A stretch of 64,000 bases of DNA from Larus michahellis (Eukaryota; Chordata; Aves; Charadriiformes; Laridae): contig NC_133901.1 in the NCBI RefSeq assembly GCF_964199755.1, positions 11,795,556 to 11,859,555 on the forward strand. Direction: 5' to 3'. Every line of letters begins with the position of its first letter. Positions within the stretch are counted from its first letter, which is position 1. Under the pieces are notes generated by a model. The model was not told the origin of the DNA, ran no database searches, and saw nothing but the letters and a program-made list of their open reading frames with translations. Of the stretch, positions 1-7,084 are shown one piece after another. A program made the translations under genes and the position numbers.

Positions 1-165
1 GGGTGTTGGGTGCTGTATGATTTTGGCGTCGGGCGGAGCGTCTGGCGAGCGTTGTGGTGTTGCGAGTGGGGTATTGTGGCAGGCGTCGGGGCAGGTGCGC
101 GTGTTGTTGCGGGAGGAGGGAGGGTGTGTGGGGCTGTAGGGCGTGTGCGGTGCGTGAGTGTGGTG

Positions 166-175
166 TAAGTACTTA
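166..175. other. Perfect 10-bp palindrome taagtactta, once per unit
   Basis: The sequence is its own reverse complement and lies in otherwise G+T-rich spacer. It occurs once in each unit at the border between the subrepeat part and the GT-rich part; another example is 2479-2488. The 229-bp module of M units carries a diverged version, gtgtgtaagtatttt. It also resembles ttagtacttgg inside the 5S gene (positions 72-82). Its function is unknown. It could be a protein-binding site or only a relic. Confidence 0.6.
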
Positions 176-232
176 GTGGTGTTGTGTGTGGGGTGTTGTG
201 TTGTGTGAGGTGCGTGTGTTGTTGGGTGAGGC

Positions 233-256
233 GTGTGTGTGTGTGTGTGTGTGTGT
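233..256. repeat. GT microsatellite 1, (GT)12 here
   Basis: This is an uninterrupted GT run between gaggc and agggcagg. The homologous run recurs in every unit with a length of about 7 to 13 repeats, for example (TG)7 at 47807-47820 and (GT)13 at 26575-26600. This length change explains most of the 2-8 bp differences within a unit class. Long GT runs can adopt Z-DNA (general knowledge). Confidence 0.9.
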
Positions 257-287
257 AGGGCAGGGTGCGTGTGGTGAGGGGTGTGTA

Positions 288-293
288 TTTTTT
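288..293 (+). terminator. T6 tract about 190 bp upstream of each 5S gene
   Basis: Six T residues sit in gtgtattttttgcgggg, 192 bp before the first gene. The same T6 lies before every gene, for example 2599-2604 before the gene at 2791. A run of four or more T on the non-template strand stops Pol III. This tract could therefore catch transcripts that read through from the previous unit before they reach the next promoter. The terminator role is inference; the conserved T6 is seen. Confidence 0.5.
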
Positions 294-366
294 GCGGGGT
301 GTTGCGTGTGGGGTGTTGTTTTGTGTGAGGTGTGTTGTGGGTAGGTGCGTGTGTTGTGCGTGTGTT

Positions 367-384
367 TGTGTGTGTGTGTGTGTG
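367..384. repeat. TG microsatellite 2, (TG)9 here
   Basis: This is the second dinucleotide run of each unit, following gcgtgtgtt and ending at gtgtgagg. It varies by one or two repeats between units; unit 2 has (TG)9 at 2678-2695. Confidence 0.85.
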
Positions 385-455
385 GTGTGAGGCGTTGTTG
401 TGGGCGTGGGGGTGTGTGTGAGTGCGGGAGGGCGGTGTGGGCGGTGGGTGTGGAG

Positions 456-479
456 AGGGCTGTTGTGGGGCAGAGGGGT
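456..479 (+). promoter_or_regulatory. Conserved 5' flank of the 5S gene (possible D-box-like element)
   Basis: The 24 bp before the gene are G-rich and essentially unchanged in all units. The only common difference is the base at -1, which is g instead of t before the genes at 2791 and 4877. The stretch ggctgttgtggggc at -22 to -9 resembles the mammalian 5S D box (GGCTCTTGGGGC, as I recall it). It lies closer to the start than in mammals and has extra bases, so the match is weak. There is no TATA-like AT-rich element near -30. Confidence 0.35.
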
Positions 480-528
480 GCCTACGGCCATACCACCCTG
501 AGAACGCCCGATCTCGTCTGATCTCGGA

Positions 529-543
529 AGCTAAGCAGGGTCG
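529..543 (+). promoter_or_regulatory. 5S internal promoter, box A (gene positions 50-64)
   Basis: The sequence agctaagcagggtcg matches the vertebrate box A recognised as part of the TFIIIA/TFIIIC internal control region. No substitution is seen in this box in any of the 52 copies. Confidence 0.9.
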
Positions 544-545
544 GG

Positions 546-551
546 CCCGGT
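546..551 (+). promoter_or_regulatory. 5S internal promoter, intermediate element (67-72)
   Basis: The sequence is cccggt. The vertebrate 5S genes I recall read CCTGGT here, so position 69 is C throughout this array. No variation is seen among the copies. Confidence 0.85.
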
Positions 552-558
552 TAGTACT

Positions 559-576
559 TGGATGGGAGACCGCCTG
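559..576 (+). promoter_or_regulatory. 5S internal promoter, box C (80-97)
   Basis: The sequence tggatgggagaccgcctg is the main TFIIIA zinc-finger contact in the family. Only three copies differ inside it: C92T in the gene at 41731, T96C at 23237 and G89A at 62331. Confidence 0.9.
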
Positions 577-597
577 GGAATACCGGGTGCTGTAGGC

Positions 598-601
598 TTT
601 T
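598..601 (+). terminator. Pol III terminator (T4) of copy 1
   Basis: Four T residues directly after gtaggc form a minimal vertebrate Pol III stop. All copies have T4 at the same place. The genes at 26822, 29139 and 31456 have six Ts because of C118T (gtagg then tttttt at the corresponding site). Confidence 0.85.
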
Positions 602-738
602 GCCGGCGGGCAGAGGGGTGCTGCGCGTTTTGCTGTTGCGTCCGGCAGGGGGGCAGGTGCGGGTGTGGTTGCGGCAGGCGGGTGGGTGTGTGGGGCTGCA
701 GGGCACGTGGGAGGCTTGTGGAGGTTTTTTGGGCTGTT

Positions 739-748
739 GTAGGCTTTT
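739..748 (+). repeat. Shortened 5S-tail copy in an M spacer
   Basis: The sequence gtaggctttt follows gggctgtt. It is a shorter match to the 5S 3' end than the full 17-nt tails and opens the extra module of M units. The corresponding copies in the L unit that starts at 11892 are 12151-12160 and 12456-12465. Confidence 0.75.
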
Positions 749-981
749 GCCGGCAGGCGGGGGGGTGTTGAGTGTTTTGGTGTTGCGAGTGGGGTGTTGC
801 GGCAGGCGGGGGGGTGTGTGGGGCTGGAGGGCGCGGGGCGTGTGGGAGTGGTGTGTAAGTATTTTGGGGGGCTGTTTTGGGGCAGGTGCGGGTGTAGTTG
901 CGGCAGGCGGGCGGGTGTGTGGGGCTGCGGGCCGTGTGGCAGGGGTGTGGAGGTTTTCTGGAGTGTTGCGCGTGGCATGTT

Positions 982-998
982 GGGTGCTGTAGGCTTTT
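982..998 (+). repeat. Full 5S-tail copies within the first M spacer
   Basis: The 17 nt gggtgctgtaggctttt are identical to 5S positions 106-122. A second exact copy lies at 1146-1162 and a decayed one (gggtgctgtatgatttt) at 1281-1297. No box A or C is attached, so these are tail relics that cannot start transcription. Each keeps a T4 stop. Confidence 0.9.
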
Positions 999-1748
999 GG
1001 CGGCGGGCGGAGGGGTGTTGAGCGTTTTGGTGTTGCGGGTGGGGGGTTGTGTCGGGGGGGCAGGTGCGCGTGTGGTTGCGGCAGGCGGGTGGGTGTTTGG
1101 GGCTGCAGGGCACGTGGGAGGCTTGTGGAGGTTTTTTGGGTTGTTGGGTGCTGTAGGCTTTTGCCGGCAGGCGGGGGGGCGTTGAGTGTTTTGGTGTTGC
1201 GAGTGGGGTGTTGCGGCAGGCGGGTGGGTGTGCGGGGCTGCGGGGCGTGTAGCAGGGGTGTGGAGGTCTTTTGGGGTGTTGGGTGCTGTATGATTTTGGC
1301 GTCGGGCGGAGCGTCTGGCGAGCGTTGTGGTGTTGCGAGTGGGGTATTGTGGCAGGCGTCGGGGCAGGTGCGTGTGTTGTTGCGGGAAGAGGGAGGGTGT
1401 GTGGGGCTGTAGGGCGTGTGCGGTGCGTGAGTGTGGTGTAAGTACTTAGTGGTGTTGTGTGTGGGGTGTTGTGTTGTGTGAGGTGCGTGTGTTGTTGGGT
1501 GAGGCGTGTGTGTGTGTGTGTGTGTGTAGGGCAGGGTGCGTGTGGTGAGGGGTGTGTATTTTTTGCGGGGTGTTGCGTGTGGGGTGTTGTTTTGTGTGAG
1601 GTGTGTTGTGGGTAGGTGCGTGTGTTGTGCGTGTGTTTGTGTGTGTGTGTGTGGTGTGAGGCGTTGTTGTGGGCATGGGGGTGTGTGTGAGTGCGGGAGG
1701 GCGGTGTGGGCGGTGGGTGTGGAGAGGGCTGTTGTGGGGCAGAGGGGT

Positions 1749-1868
1749 GCCTACGGCCATACCACCCTGAGAACGCCCGATCTCGTCTGATCTCGGAAGC
1801 TAAGCAGGGTCGGGCCCGGTTAGTACTTGGATGGGAGACCGCCTGGGAATACCGGGTGCTGTAGGCTT
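1749..1868 (+). rRNA. 5S rRNA gene, copy 2 (consensus)
   Basis: All 120 positions match the consensus. The unit is S1 (1,042 bp) and pairs with the next S2 unit as a 2,086-bp dimer repeated at 3835-5920. Its spacer is 1869-2790. Confidence 0.98.
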
Positions 1869-2021
1869 TTGCCGGCGGGCGGAGGGGTGCTGCGCGTTTT
1901 GCTGTTGCGTCCGGCAGGGGGGCAGGTGCGGGTGTGGTTGCGGCAGGCGGGCGGGTGTGTGGGGCTGCGGGCCGTGTGGCAGGGGTGTGGAGGTTTTCTG
2001 GAGTGTTGCGCGTGGCATGTT
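1854..2021 (+). repeat. Spacer subrepeat A (168 bp), type unit
   Basis: This segment starts with the real 3' end of the gene at 1749 and runs to the next copy of that tail. It contains gcgttttgctgttgc, the G-run aggggggcagg and ends in ggaggttttctgg, then the cgtggcatgtt stretch. It is homologous along its length to the subrepeats that follow, which shows the gene end is itself the first repeat of the series. Confidence 0.85.
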
Positions 2022-2185
2022 GGGTGCTGTAGGCTTTTGGCGGCGGGCGGAGGGGTGTTGAGCGTTTTGGTGTTGCGGGTGGGGGGTTGTGTCGGGGGGG
2101 CAGGTGCGCGTGTGGTTGCGGCAGGCGGGTGGGTGTGTGGGGCTGCAGGGCACGTGGGAGGCTTGTGGAGGTTTTTTGGGTTGTT
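2022..2185 (+). repeat. Spacer subrepeat B (164 bp), type unit
   Basis: It opens with an exact 5S tail (2022-2038), then ggcggcgggcggagg. It carries a G-run cluster at 2077-2100 and a T6 tract at 2172-2177 (gaggttttttggg), a stronger Pol III stop than the T4 of the gene. Confidence 0.85.
2077..2100 (+). other. Potential G-quadruplex in subrepeat B
   Basis: G runs of 3, 6 and 7 are separated by t and by ttgtgtc. The seven-G run can supply two tracts, so the segment meets the usual G3+N1-7 rule with four tracts on the + strand. It recurs once per S and M unit and twice in L units, at the same distance after each subrepeat-B tail. Folding is inference. Confidence 0.55.
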
Positions 2186-2320
2186 GGGTGCTGTAGGCTT
2201 TTGCCGGCAGGCGGGGGGGCGTTGAGTGTTTTGGTGTTGCGAGTGGGGTGTTGCGGCAGGCGGGTGGGTGTGCGGGGCTGCGGGGCGTGTAGCAGGGGTG
2301 TGGAGGTCTTTTGGGGTGTT
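2186..2320 (+). repeat. Spacer subrepeat C (135 bp), type unit
   Basis: It opens with an exact tail (2186-2202), and the match to the gene's own flank continues through gccggc. It contains the G7 run gcgggggggcg and ends at ggaggtcttttgggg, another T4. Confidence 0.85.
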
Positions 2321-2488
2321 GGGTGCTGTATGATTTTGGCGTCGGGCGGAGCGTCTGGCGAGCGTTGTGGTGTTGCGAGTGGGGTATTGTGGCAGGCGTC
2401 GGGGCAGGTGCGCGTGTTGTTGCGGGAGGAGGGAGGGTGTGTGGGGCTGTAGGGCGTGTGCGGTGCGTGAGTGTGGTGTAAGTACTTA
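2321..2488 (+). repeat. Spacer subrepeat D (decayed tail) ending at the palindrome
   Basis: The tail is degraded to gggtgctgtatgatttt (2321-2337), followed by ggcgtcgggcggagcg. It is the most diverged and probably oldest subrepeat. It keeps the same internal order (gcgagtggggt, then ggcaggcg) and ends at the palindrome 2479-2488. Confidence 0.75.
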
Positions 2489-2790
2489 GTGGTGTTGTGT
2501 GTGGGGTGTTGTGTTGTGTGAGGTGCGTGTGTTGTTGGGTGAGGCGTGTGTGTGTGTGTGTGTGTGTAGGGCAGGGTGCGTGTGGTGAGGGGTGTGTATT
2601 TTTTGCGGGGTGTTGCGTGTGGGGTGTTGTTTTGTGTGAGGTGTGTTGTGGGTAGGTGCGTGTGTTGTGCGTGTGTTTGTGTGTGTGTGTGTGTGGTGTG
2701 AGGCGTTGTTGTGGGCGTGGGGGTGTGTGTGAGTGCGGGAGGGCGGTGTGGGCGGTGGGTGTGGAGAGGGCTGTTGTGGGGCAGAGGGGG

Positions 2791-2910
2791 GCCTACGGCC
2801 ATACCACCCTGAGAACGCCCGATCTCGTCTGATCTCGGAAGCTAAGCAGGGTCGGGCCCGGTTAGTACTTGGATGGGAGACCGCCTGGGAATACCGGGTG
2901 CTGTAGGCTT
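2791..2910 (+). rRNA. 5S rRNA gene, copy 3 (consensus)
   Basis: The gene is consensus. The base just upstream is g instead of t, a private flank mark shared only with copy 5. The unit is S2 (1,044 bp), with spacer 2911-3834. Confidence 0.98.
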
Positions 2911-3834
2911 TTGCCGGCGGGCGGAGGGGTGCTGCGCGTTTTGCTGTTGCGTCCGGCAGGGGGGCAGGTGCGGGTGTGGTTGCGGCAGGCGGGCGGGTGT
3001 GAGGGGCTGCGGGCCGTGTGGCAGGGGTGTGGAGGTTTTCTGGAGTGTTGCGCGTGGCATGTTGGGTGCTGTAGGCTTTTGGCGGCGGGCGGAGGGGTGT
3101 TGAGCGTTTTGGTGTTGCGGGTGGGGGGTTGTGTCGGGGGGGCAGGTGCGTGTGTGGTTGCGGCAGGCGGGTGGGTGTGTGGGGCTGCAGGGCACGTGGG
3201 AGGCTTGTGGAGGTTTTTTGGGTTGTTGGGTGCTGTAGGCTTTTGCCGGCAGGCGGGGGGGCGTTGAGTGTTTTGGTGTTGCGAGTGGGGTGTTGCGGCA
3301 GGCGGGTGGGTGTGCGGGGCTGCGGGGCGTGTAGCAGGGGTGTGGAGGTCTTTTGGGGTGTTGGGTGCTGTATGATTTTGGCGTCGGGCGGAGCGTCTGG
3401 CGAGCGTTGTGGTGTTGCGAGTGGGGTATTGTGGCAGGCGTCGGGGCAGGTGCGCGTGTTGTTGCGGGAGGAGGGAGGGTGTGTGGGGCTGTAGGGCGTG
3501 TGCGGTGCGTGAGTGTGGTGTAAGTACTTAGTGGTGTTGTGTGTGGGGTGTTGTGTTGTGTGAGGTGCGTGTGTTGTTGGGTGAGGCGTGTGTGTGTGTG
3601 TGTGTGTGTGTAGGGCAGGGTGCGTGTGGTGAGGGGTGTGTATTTTTTGCGGGGTGTTGCGTGTGGGGTGTTGTTTTGTGTGAGGTGTGTTGTGGGTAGG
3701 TGCGTGTGTTGTGCGTGTGTTTGTGTGTGTGTGTGTGTGGTGTGAGGCGTTGTTGTGGGCGTGGGGGTGTGTGTGAGTGCGGGAGGGCGGTGTGGGCGGT
3801 GGGTGTGGAGAGGGCTGTTGTGGGGCAGAGGGGT

Positions 3835-3954
3835 GCCTACGGCCATACCACCCTGAGAACGCCCGATCTCGTCTGATCTCGGAAGCTAAGCAGGGTCGGG
3901 CCCGGTTAGTACTTGGATGGGAGACCGCCTGGGAATACCGGGTGCTGTAGGCTT
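3835..3954 (+). rRNA. 5S rRNA gene, copy 4 (consensus)
   Basis: The gene is consensus. The unit is S1 (1,042 bp, spacer 3955-4876) and is the counterpart of copy 2 in the 2,086-bp dimer. Confidence 0.98.
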
Positions 3955-4876
3955 TTGCCGGCGGGCGGAGGGGTGCTGCGCGTTTTGCTGTTGCGTCCGG
4001 CAGGGGGGCAGGTGCGGGTGTGGTTGCGGCAGGCGGGCGGGTGTGTGGGGCTGCGGGCCGTGTGGCAGGGGTGTGGAGGTTTTCTGGAGTGTTGCGCGTG
4101 GCATGTTGGGTGCTGTAGGCTTTTGGCGGCGGGCGGAGGGGTGTTGAGCGTTTTGGTGTTGCGGGTGGGGGGTTGTGTCGGGGGGGCAGGTGCGCGTGTG
4201 GTTGCGGCAGGCGGGTGGGTGTGTGGGGCTGCAGGGCACGTGGGAGGCTTGTGGAGGTTTTTTGGGTTGTTGGGTGCTGTAGGCTTTTGCCGGCAGGCGG
4301 GGGGGCGTTGAGTGTTTTGGTGTTGCGAGTGGGGTGTTGCGGCAGGCGGGTGGGTGTGCGGGGCTGCGGGGCGTGTAGCAGGGGTGTGGAGGTCTTTTGG
4401 GGTGTTGGGTGCTGTATGATTTTGGCGTCGGGCGGAGCGTCTGGCGAGCGTTGTGGTGTTGCGAGTGGGGTATTGTGGCAGGCGTCGGGGCAGGTGCGCG
4501 TGTTGTTGCGGGAGGAGGGAGGGTGTGTGGGGCTGTAGGGCGTGTGCGGTGCGTGAGTGTGGTGTAAGTACTTAGTGGTGTTGTGTGTGGGGTGTTGTGT
4601 TGTGTGAGGTGCGTGTGTTGTTGGGTGAGGCGTGTGTGTGTGTGTGTGTGTGTAGGGCAGGGTGCGTGTGGTGAGGGGTGTGTATTTTTTGCGGGGTGTT
4701 GCGTGTGGGGTGTTGTTTTGTGTGAGGTGTGTTGTGGGTAGGTGCGTGTGTTGTGCGTGTGTTTGTGTGTGTGTGTGTGTGGTGTGAGGCGTTGTTGTGG
4801 GCGTGGGGGTGTGTGTGAGTGCGGGAGGGCGGTGTGGGCGGTGGGTGTGGAGAGGGCTGTTGTGGGGCAGAGGGGG

Positions 4877-4996
4877 GCCTACGGCCATACCACCCTGAGA
4901 ACGCCCGATCTCGTCTGATCTCGGAAGCTAAGCAGGGTCGGGCCCGGTTAGTACTTGGATGGGAGACCGCCTGGGAATACCGGGTGCTGTAGGCTT
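4877..4996 (+). rRNA. 5S rRNA gene, copy 5 (consensus)
   Basis: The gene is consensus and has the g at -1 seen before copy 3. The unit is S2 (1,044 bp, spacer 4997-5920), the counterpart of copy 3. Confidence 0.98.
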
Positions 4997-5920
4997 TTGC
5001 CGGCGGGCGGAGGGGTGCTGCGCGTTTTGCTGTTGCGTCCGGCAGGGGGGCAGGTGCGGGTGTGGTTGCGGCAGGCGGGCGGGTGTGAGGGGCTGCGGGC
5101 CGTGTGGCAGGGGTGTGGAGGTTTTCTGGAGTGTTGCGCGTGGCATGTTGGGTGCTGTAGGCTTTTGGCGGCGGGCGGAGGGGTGTTGAGCGTTTTGGTG
5201 TTGCGGGTGGGGGGTTGTGTCGGGGGGGCAGGTGCGTGTGTGGTTGCGGCAGGCGGGTGGGTGTGTGGGGCTGCAGGGCACGTGGGAGGCTTGTGGAGGT
5301 TTTTTGGGTTGTTGGGTGCTGTAGGCTTTTGCCGGCAGGCGGGGGGGCGTTGAGTGTTTTGGTGTTGCGAGTGGGGTGTTGCGGCAGGCGGGTGGGTGTG
5401 CGGGGCTGCGGGGCGTGTAGCAGGGGTGTGGAGGTCTTTTGGGGTGTTGGGTGCTGTATGATTTTGGCGTCGGGCGGAGCGTCTGGCGAGCGTTGTGGTG
5501 TTGCGAGTGGGGTATTGTGGCAGGCGTCGGGGCAGGTGCGCGTGTTGTTGCGGGAGGAGGGAGGGTGTGTGGGGCTGTAGGGCGTGTGCGGTGCGTGAGT
5601 GTGGTGTAAGTACTTAGTGGTGTTGTGTGTGGGGTGTTGTGTTGTGTGAGGTGCGTGTGTTGTTGGGTGAGGCGTGTGTGTGTGTGTGTGTGTGTGTAGG
5701 GCAGGGTGCGTGTGGTGAGGGGTGTGTATTTTTTGCGGGGTGTTGCGTGTGGGGTGTTGTTTTGTGTGAGGTGTGTTGTGGGTAGGTGCGTGTGTTGTGC
5801 GTGTGTTTGTGTGTGTGTGTGTGTGGTGTGAGGCGTTGTTGTGGGCGTGGGGGTGTGTGTGAGTGCGGGAGGGCGGTGTGGGCGGTGGGTGTGGAGAGGG
5901 CTGTTGTGGGGCAGAGGGGT

Positions 5921-6040
5921 GCCTACGGCCATACCACCCTGAGAACGCCCGATCTCGTCTGATCTCGGAAGCTAAGCAGGGTCGGGCCCGGTTAGTACTT
6001 GGATGGGAGACCGCCTGGGAATACCGGGTGCTGTAGGCTT
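5921..6040 (+). rRNA. 5S rRNA gene, copy 6 (consensus)
   Basis: The gene is consensus. Its spacer (6041-6964) is short but begins like an M unit (gcgggcagagg, then gcgggtgggtgtgtgg) and switches to S sequence by about 6142. This is an M/S recombinant that has lost the 229-bp module. Confidence 0.98.
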
Positions 6041-6964
6041 TTGCCGGCGGGCAGAGGGGTGCTGCGCGTTTTGCTGTTGCGTCCGGCAGGGGGGCAGGTG
6101 CGGGTGTGGTTGCGGCAGGCGGGTGGGTGTGTGGGGCTGCGGGCCGTGTGGCAGGGGTGTGGAGGTTTTCTGGAGTGTTGCGCGTGGCATGTTGGGTGCT
6201 GTAGGCTTTTGGCGGCGGGCGGAGGGGTGTTGAGCGTTTTGGTGTTGCGGGTGGGGGGTTGTGTCGGGGGGGCAGGTGCGCGTGTGGTTGCGGCAGGCGG
6301 GTGGGTGTGTGGGGCTGCAGGGCACGTGGGAGGCTTGTGGAGGTTTTTTGGGTTGTTGGGTGCTGTAGGCTTTTGCCGGCAGGCGGGGGGGCGTTGAGTG
6401 TTTTGGTGTTGCGAGTGGGGTGTTGCGGCAGGCGGGTGGGTGTGCGGGGCTGCGGGGCGTGTAGCAGGGGTGTGGAGGTCTTTTGGGGTGTTGGGTGCTG
6501 TATGATTTTGGCGTCGGGCGGAGCGTCTGGCGAGCGTTGTGGTGTTGCGAGTGGGGTATTGTGGCAGGCGTCGGGGCAGGTGCGCGTGTTGTTGCGGGAG
6601 GAGGGAGGGTGTGTGGGGCTGTAGGGCGTGTGCGGTGCGTGAGTGTGGTGTAAGTACTTAGTGGTGTTGTGTGTGGGGTGTTGTGTTGTGTGAGGTGCGT
6701 GTGTTGTTGGGTGAGGCGTGTGTGTGTGTGTGTGTGTGTGTAGGGCAGGGTGCGTGTGGTGAGGGGTGTGTATTTTTTGCGGGGTGTTGCGTGTGGGGTG
6801 TTGTTTTGTGTGAGGTGTGTTGTGGGTAGGTGCGTGTGTTGTGCGTGTGTTTGTGTGTGTGTGTGTGTGGTGTGAGGCGTTGTTGTGGGCGTGGGGGTGT
6901 GTGTGAGTGCGGGAGGGCGGTGTGGGCGGTGGGTGTGGAGAGGGCTGTTGTGGGGCAGAGGGGT

Positions 6965-7084
6965 GCCTACGGCCATACCACCCTGAGAACGCCCGATCTC
7001 GTCTGATCTCGGAAGCTAAGCAGGGTCGGGCCCGGTTAGTACTTGGATGGGAGACCGCCTGGGAATACCGGGTGCTGTAGGCTT
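6965..7084 (+). rRNA. 5S rRNA gene, copy 7 (consensus)
   Basis: The gene is consensus. The M unit (1,269 bp, spacer 7085-8233) shares private spacer marks with copy 1: gcgggggggtgtg, gggtgtttgggg and gggcatggggg. Confidence 0.98.

Larger units (their letters stand above)
1..479 (+). repeat. Partial spacer at the left edge
   Basis: This is the distal half of a spacer whose gene lies outside the window. It opens in the decayed 5S-tail subrepeat (degenerate tail at 8-24). It then carries the palindrome taagtactta (166-175), a GT microsatellite (233-256), a T6 tract (288-293), a second TG microsatellite (367-384) and the G-rich 5' flank of the first gene. I see no gene in it. Confidence 0.9.
480..599 (+). 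rRNA. 5S rRNA gene, copy 1 (consensus)
   Basis: The gene runs from gcctacggcc to gtaggctt and is 120 nt long, the usual size. By the standard eukaryotic fold, helix I pairs 1-9 with 110-118. The bulged A49-A50 and the GNRA loop at 87-90 are present. Transcription would be by Pol III through an internal promoter. This copy is the array consensus. Its spacer (600-1748) is medium class, with the 229-bp module and a G7 run (gcgggggggtgtg) shared only with copy 7. Confidence 0.98.

Noticed and set aside
233-384. GT-rich block as telomeric or subtelomeric repeat
   Set aside because: There is no run of TTAGGG or a regular variant. The runs are simple GT dinucleotides within the 5S unit.
558-992. 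Small open frames on the + strand starting inside or just after each 5S gene (70-144 residues, G/C/W/R-rich)
   Set aside because: They begin within the 5S gene, use TTG or chance ATG starts, repeat in every unit and change frame with unit indels. They have no domain or sensible composition.
2022-2038. 5S tail copies as 5S pseudogenes able to be transcribed
   Set aside because: They hold only positions 106-122. Box A, intermediate element and box C are all missing, so they have no internal promoter.
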